Source of the DNA: Diplonema papillatum
Taxonomy: Eukaryota > Euglenozoa > Diplonemea > Diplonemida > Diplonemidae
Reading direction: 5' to 3'
Assembly: GCA_030068145.1 (NCBI GenBank)
Contig: JAPJBO010000046.1
Coordinates: 372,001 to 436,000, forward strand
Length of the DNA stretch: 64,000 nt
In this document: piece after piece, positions 63,260 to 64,000 of the stretch
Numbering within the stretch: position 1 is the first letter of the stretch
How the letters are laid out: every line of letters starts with the position of its first letter
Made by a program: the position numbers and the translations under genes
Notes under the pieces: generated by a model
What the model was told of the DNA's origin: nothing
Database searches by the model: none
Seen by the model: the letters and a program-made list of their open reading frames with translations, nothing else

Positions 63260-63487
63260 ACATACTCGAGGGGCTGCCTTATGCTTATCTCGACGGAGGC
63301 GGGAGGGAATAAAACAATTCCAACTACAAGGTGGCAATTCTTTTGCTGAGACGCTTTTTTTTTACGCCCACCACTAGACCCAGATCTACCTGAAGTTCGT
63401 GTGGGCTACAGCACATTTCCTCCTGAGAGAATTCGCAACCGGCAGCCTCCTCAGGTATTTCATACAAAGCAGCTGCTTTTTCAAAGG
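63260..63487 (+). repeat. R1 interspersed repeat, copy 11
   Basis: ACATACTCGAGGGGCTGCC to GGCAGCCTCCTCAGGTATTT and CATACAAAGCAGCTGC. Short form. Confidence 0.85.
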
Positions 63488-63493
63488 ATTCGT

Positions 63494-63602
63494 ATGGCGC
63501 TTTCTTTTGTTTGTGCGCACTAGCGGAACTCACCTGCTTTGGTAAGTTTCATGTAGTACGCTGCCAACCACTAATTCTTAGTACCAACAATGCCTTGTTA
63601 AC
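63494..63602 (+). repeat. Dispersed repeat pair, copy 2
   Basis: Near-identical to 26925-27032. It directly follows R1 copy 11, whereas copy 1 lies about 600 bp right of R1 copy 5. Confidence 0.8.
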
Positions 63603-63673
63603 ACGGATTGGAAACGATCGTTTACGAGAATTCGTGATTTAGGCCTGAGAAACACGACCCAGGGATTATCCTG

Positions 63674-63755
63674 TATGGTTAAAAAAAAATTTTTTCACCA
63701 AAAAAAAAAGAATTCTGAAAACAGGCCGGTGAAAAAAGATTTTTTAACCATGGGG
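63674..63755. repeat. Inverted repeat with ~25-bp arms
   Basis: ATGGTTAAAAAAAAATTTTT and TCACC are matched inversely by GGTGAAAAAAGATTTTTTAA and CCATGG, with a loop of about 28 nt. Confidence 0.75.
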
Positions 63756-64000
63756 ATTTCTGGTGAAAACTTTTTGGCAAGGGACCCAGGCTACAGGCTC
63801 AGATCCTGGAGTCGTAGTTGCTGTTTTGTGTACAGCCTGCCAGCGATGTGGTCCAGAAATATCTCTGGGGCCATGAGGGGCGTTGGGATTAGCGTGTTGG
63901 GGGGCGCCTGTCGTGAGCAGCTTCGCCCTGCCTCGATTCGTTGAAAGGCGTTGAGGCCATCATGCCGTAGTGCCGTAGTGCCCACTGGGACTGACAAGTG

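Larger units (their letters stand above)
54785..64000. other. Repeat-dominated right flank without a supportable gene
   Basis: Contains R1 copies 9-11, tandem arrays at 58673-59338 and 59609-59790, a long hairpin at 60230-60312, an inverted repeat at 63674-63755 and a poly(G) run near 57895. 54.8-57.9 kb and 62.1-63.2 kb hold only short, domain-free ORFs. Two diverged direct copies of GAGAATCATGATTCGAC lie at 55909 and 56179. Confidence 0.6.

Overview
This window is nuclear DNA of a flagellated, intron-bearing, repeat-rich eukaryote. The evidence is a ciliary CFAP65-like gene and a TPR gene, both cut by GT-AG introns with matching phases. There are also several transposon orders (LINE, tyrosine-recombinase retrotransposon, TIR elements) and long microsatellites, minisatellites and satellites. 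Coding DNA is GC-rich, while the non-coding DNA is a patchwork of short repeats. I cannot place the organism from sequence alone. A protist such as a euglenozoan (diplonemid-like) is a guess, resting weakly on the ingi/I-like LINE and on a secreted-repeat plus multi-membrane-span protein.

Layout. Positions 1-2860 (minus) hold the 5' three exons of a kinesin-light-chain-style TPR protein that runs off the left edge. Positions 5108-23565 (minus) hold a five-exon CFAP65-like gene of about 1,912 codons. Its third intron is 10.3 kb and carries a full-length two-ORF LINE (7039-12033) between two SINE-like units, a TIR element with a zinc-finger ORF (12189-13386), and a decayed second LINE RT (about 13.8-15.1 kb). 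Upstream of CFAP65 lies a 187-bp satellite. Positions 28479-31315 (minus) encode a signal peptide, about 29 ten-residue Thr/Pro repeats and about seven membrane spans. Positions 31453-35469 hold an Ngaro/PAT-like tyrosine-recombinase retrotransposon with the order A1-ORFs-B1-A2-B2. It is followed directly by a decayed DNA transposon with TIRs (35470-37261) and a copy of the main repeat. From 37.5 to 50.5 kb I see only repeats. A possible split gene with a Gln-rich C-terminus lies on the minus strand between 54784 and 50536. Its introns hold a 28S rRNA fragment and a 15-bp minisatellite of about 77 units. From 54.8 to 64 kb there are again only repeats, including 67-bp and 21-bp tandem arrays and a 38-bp-arm hairpin.

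The most notable pattern is one short interspersed repeat family, called R1 here. It is about 220 bp long, has imperfect inverted ends AAATACTCGAGGGGCTGCC / GGCAGCCTCCTCAAGTATTT, and an A-rich right tail. All 11 clear copies and three fragments lie in the same + orientation over 62 kb, antisense to every host gene. Another MITE family in the same window occurs in both orientations. In CFAP65 intron 2 the tail of an R1 copy begins exactly at the 5' splice site, as an introner would.

The protein-level work is by eye. Domain names come from motif recognition, and splice sites from reading-frame and phase agreement. No database search was run.
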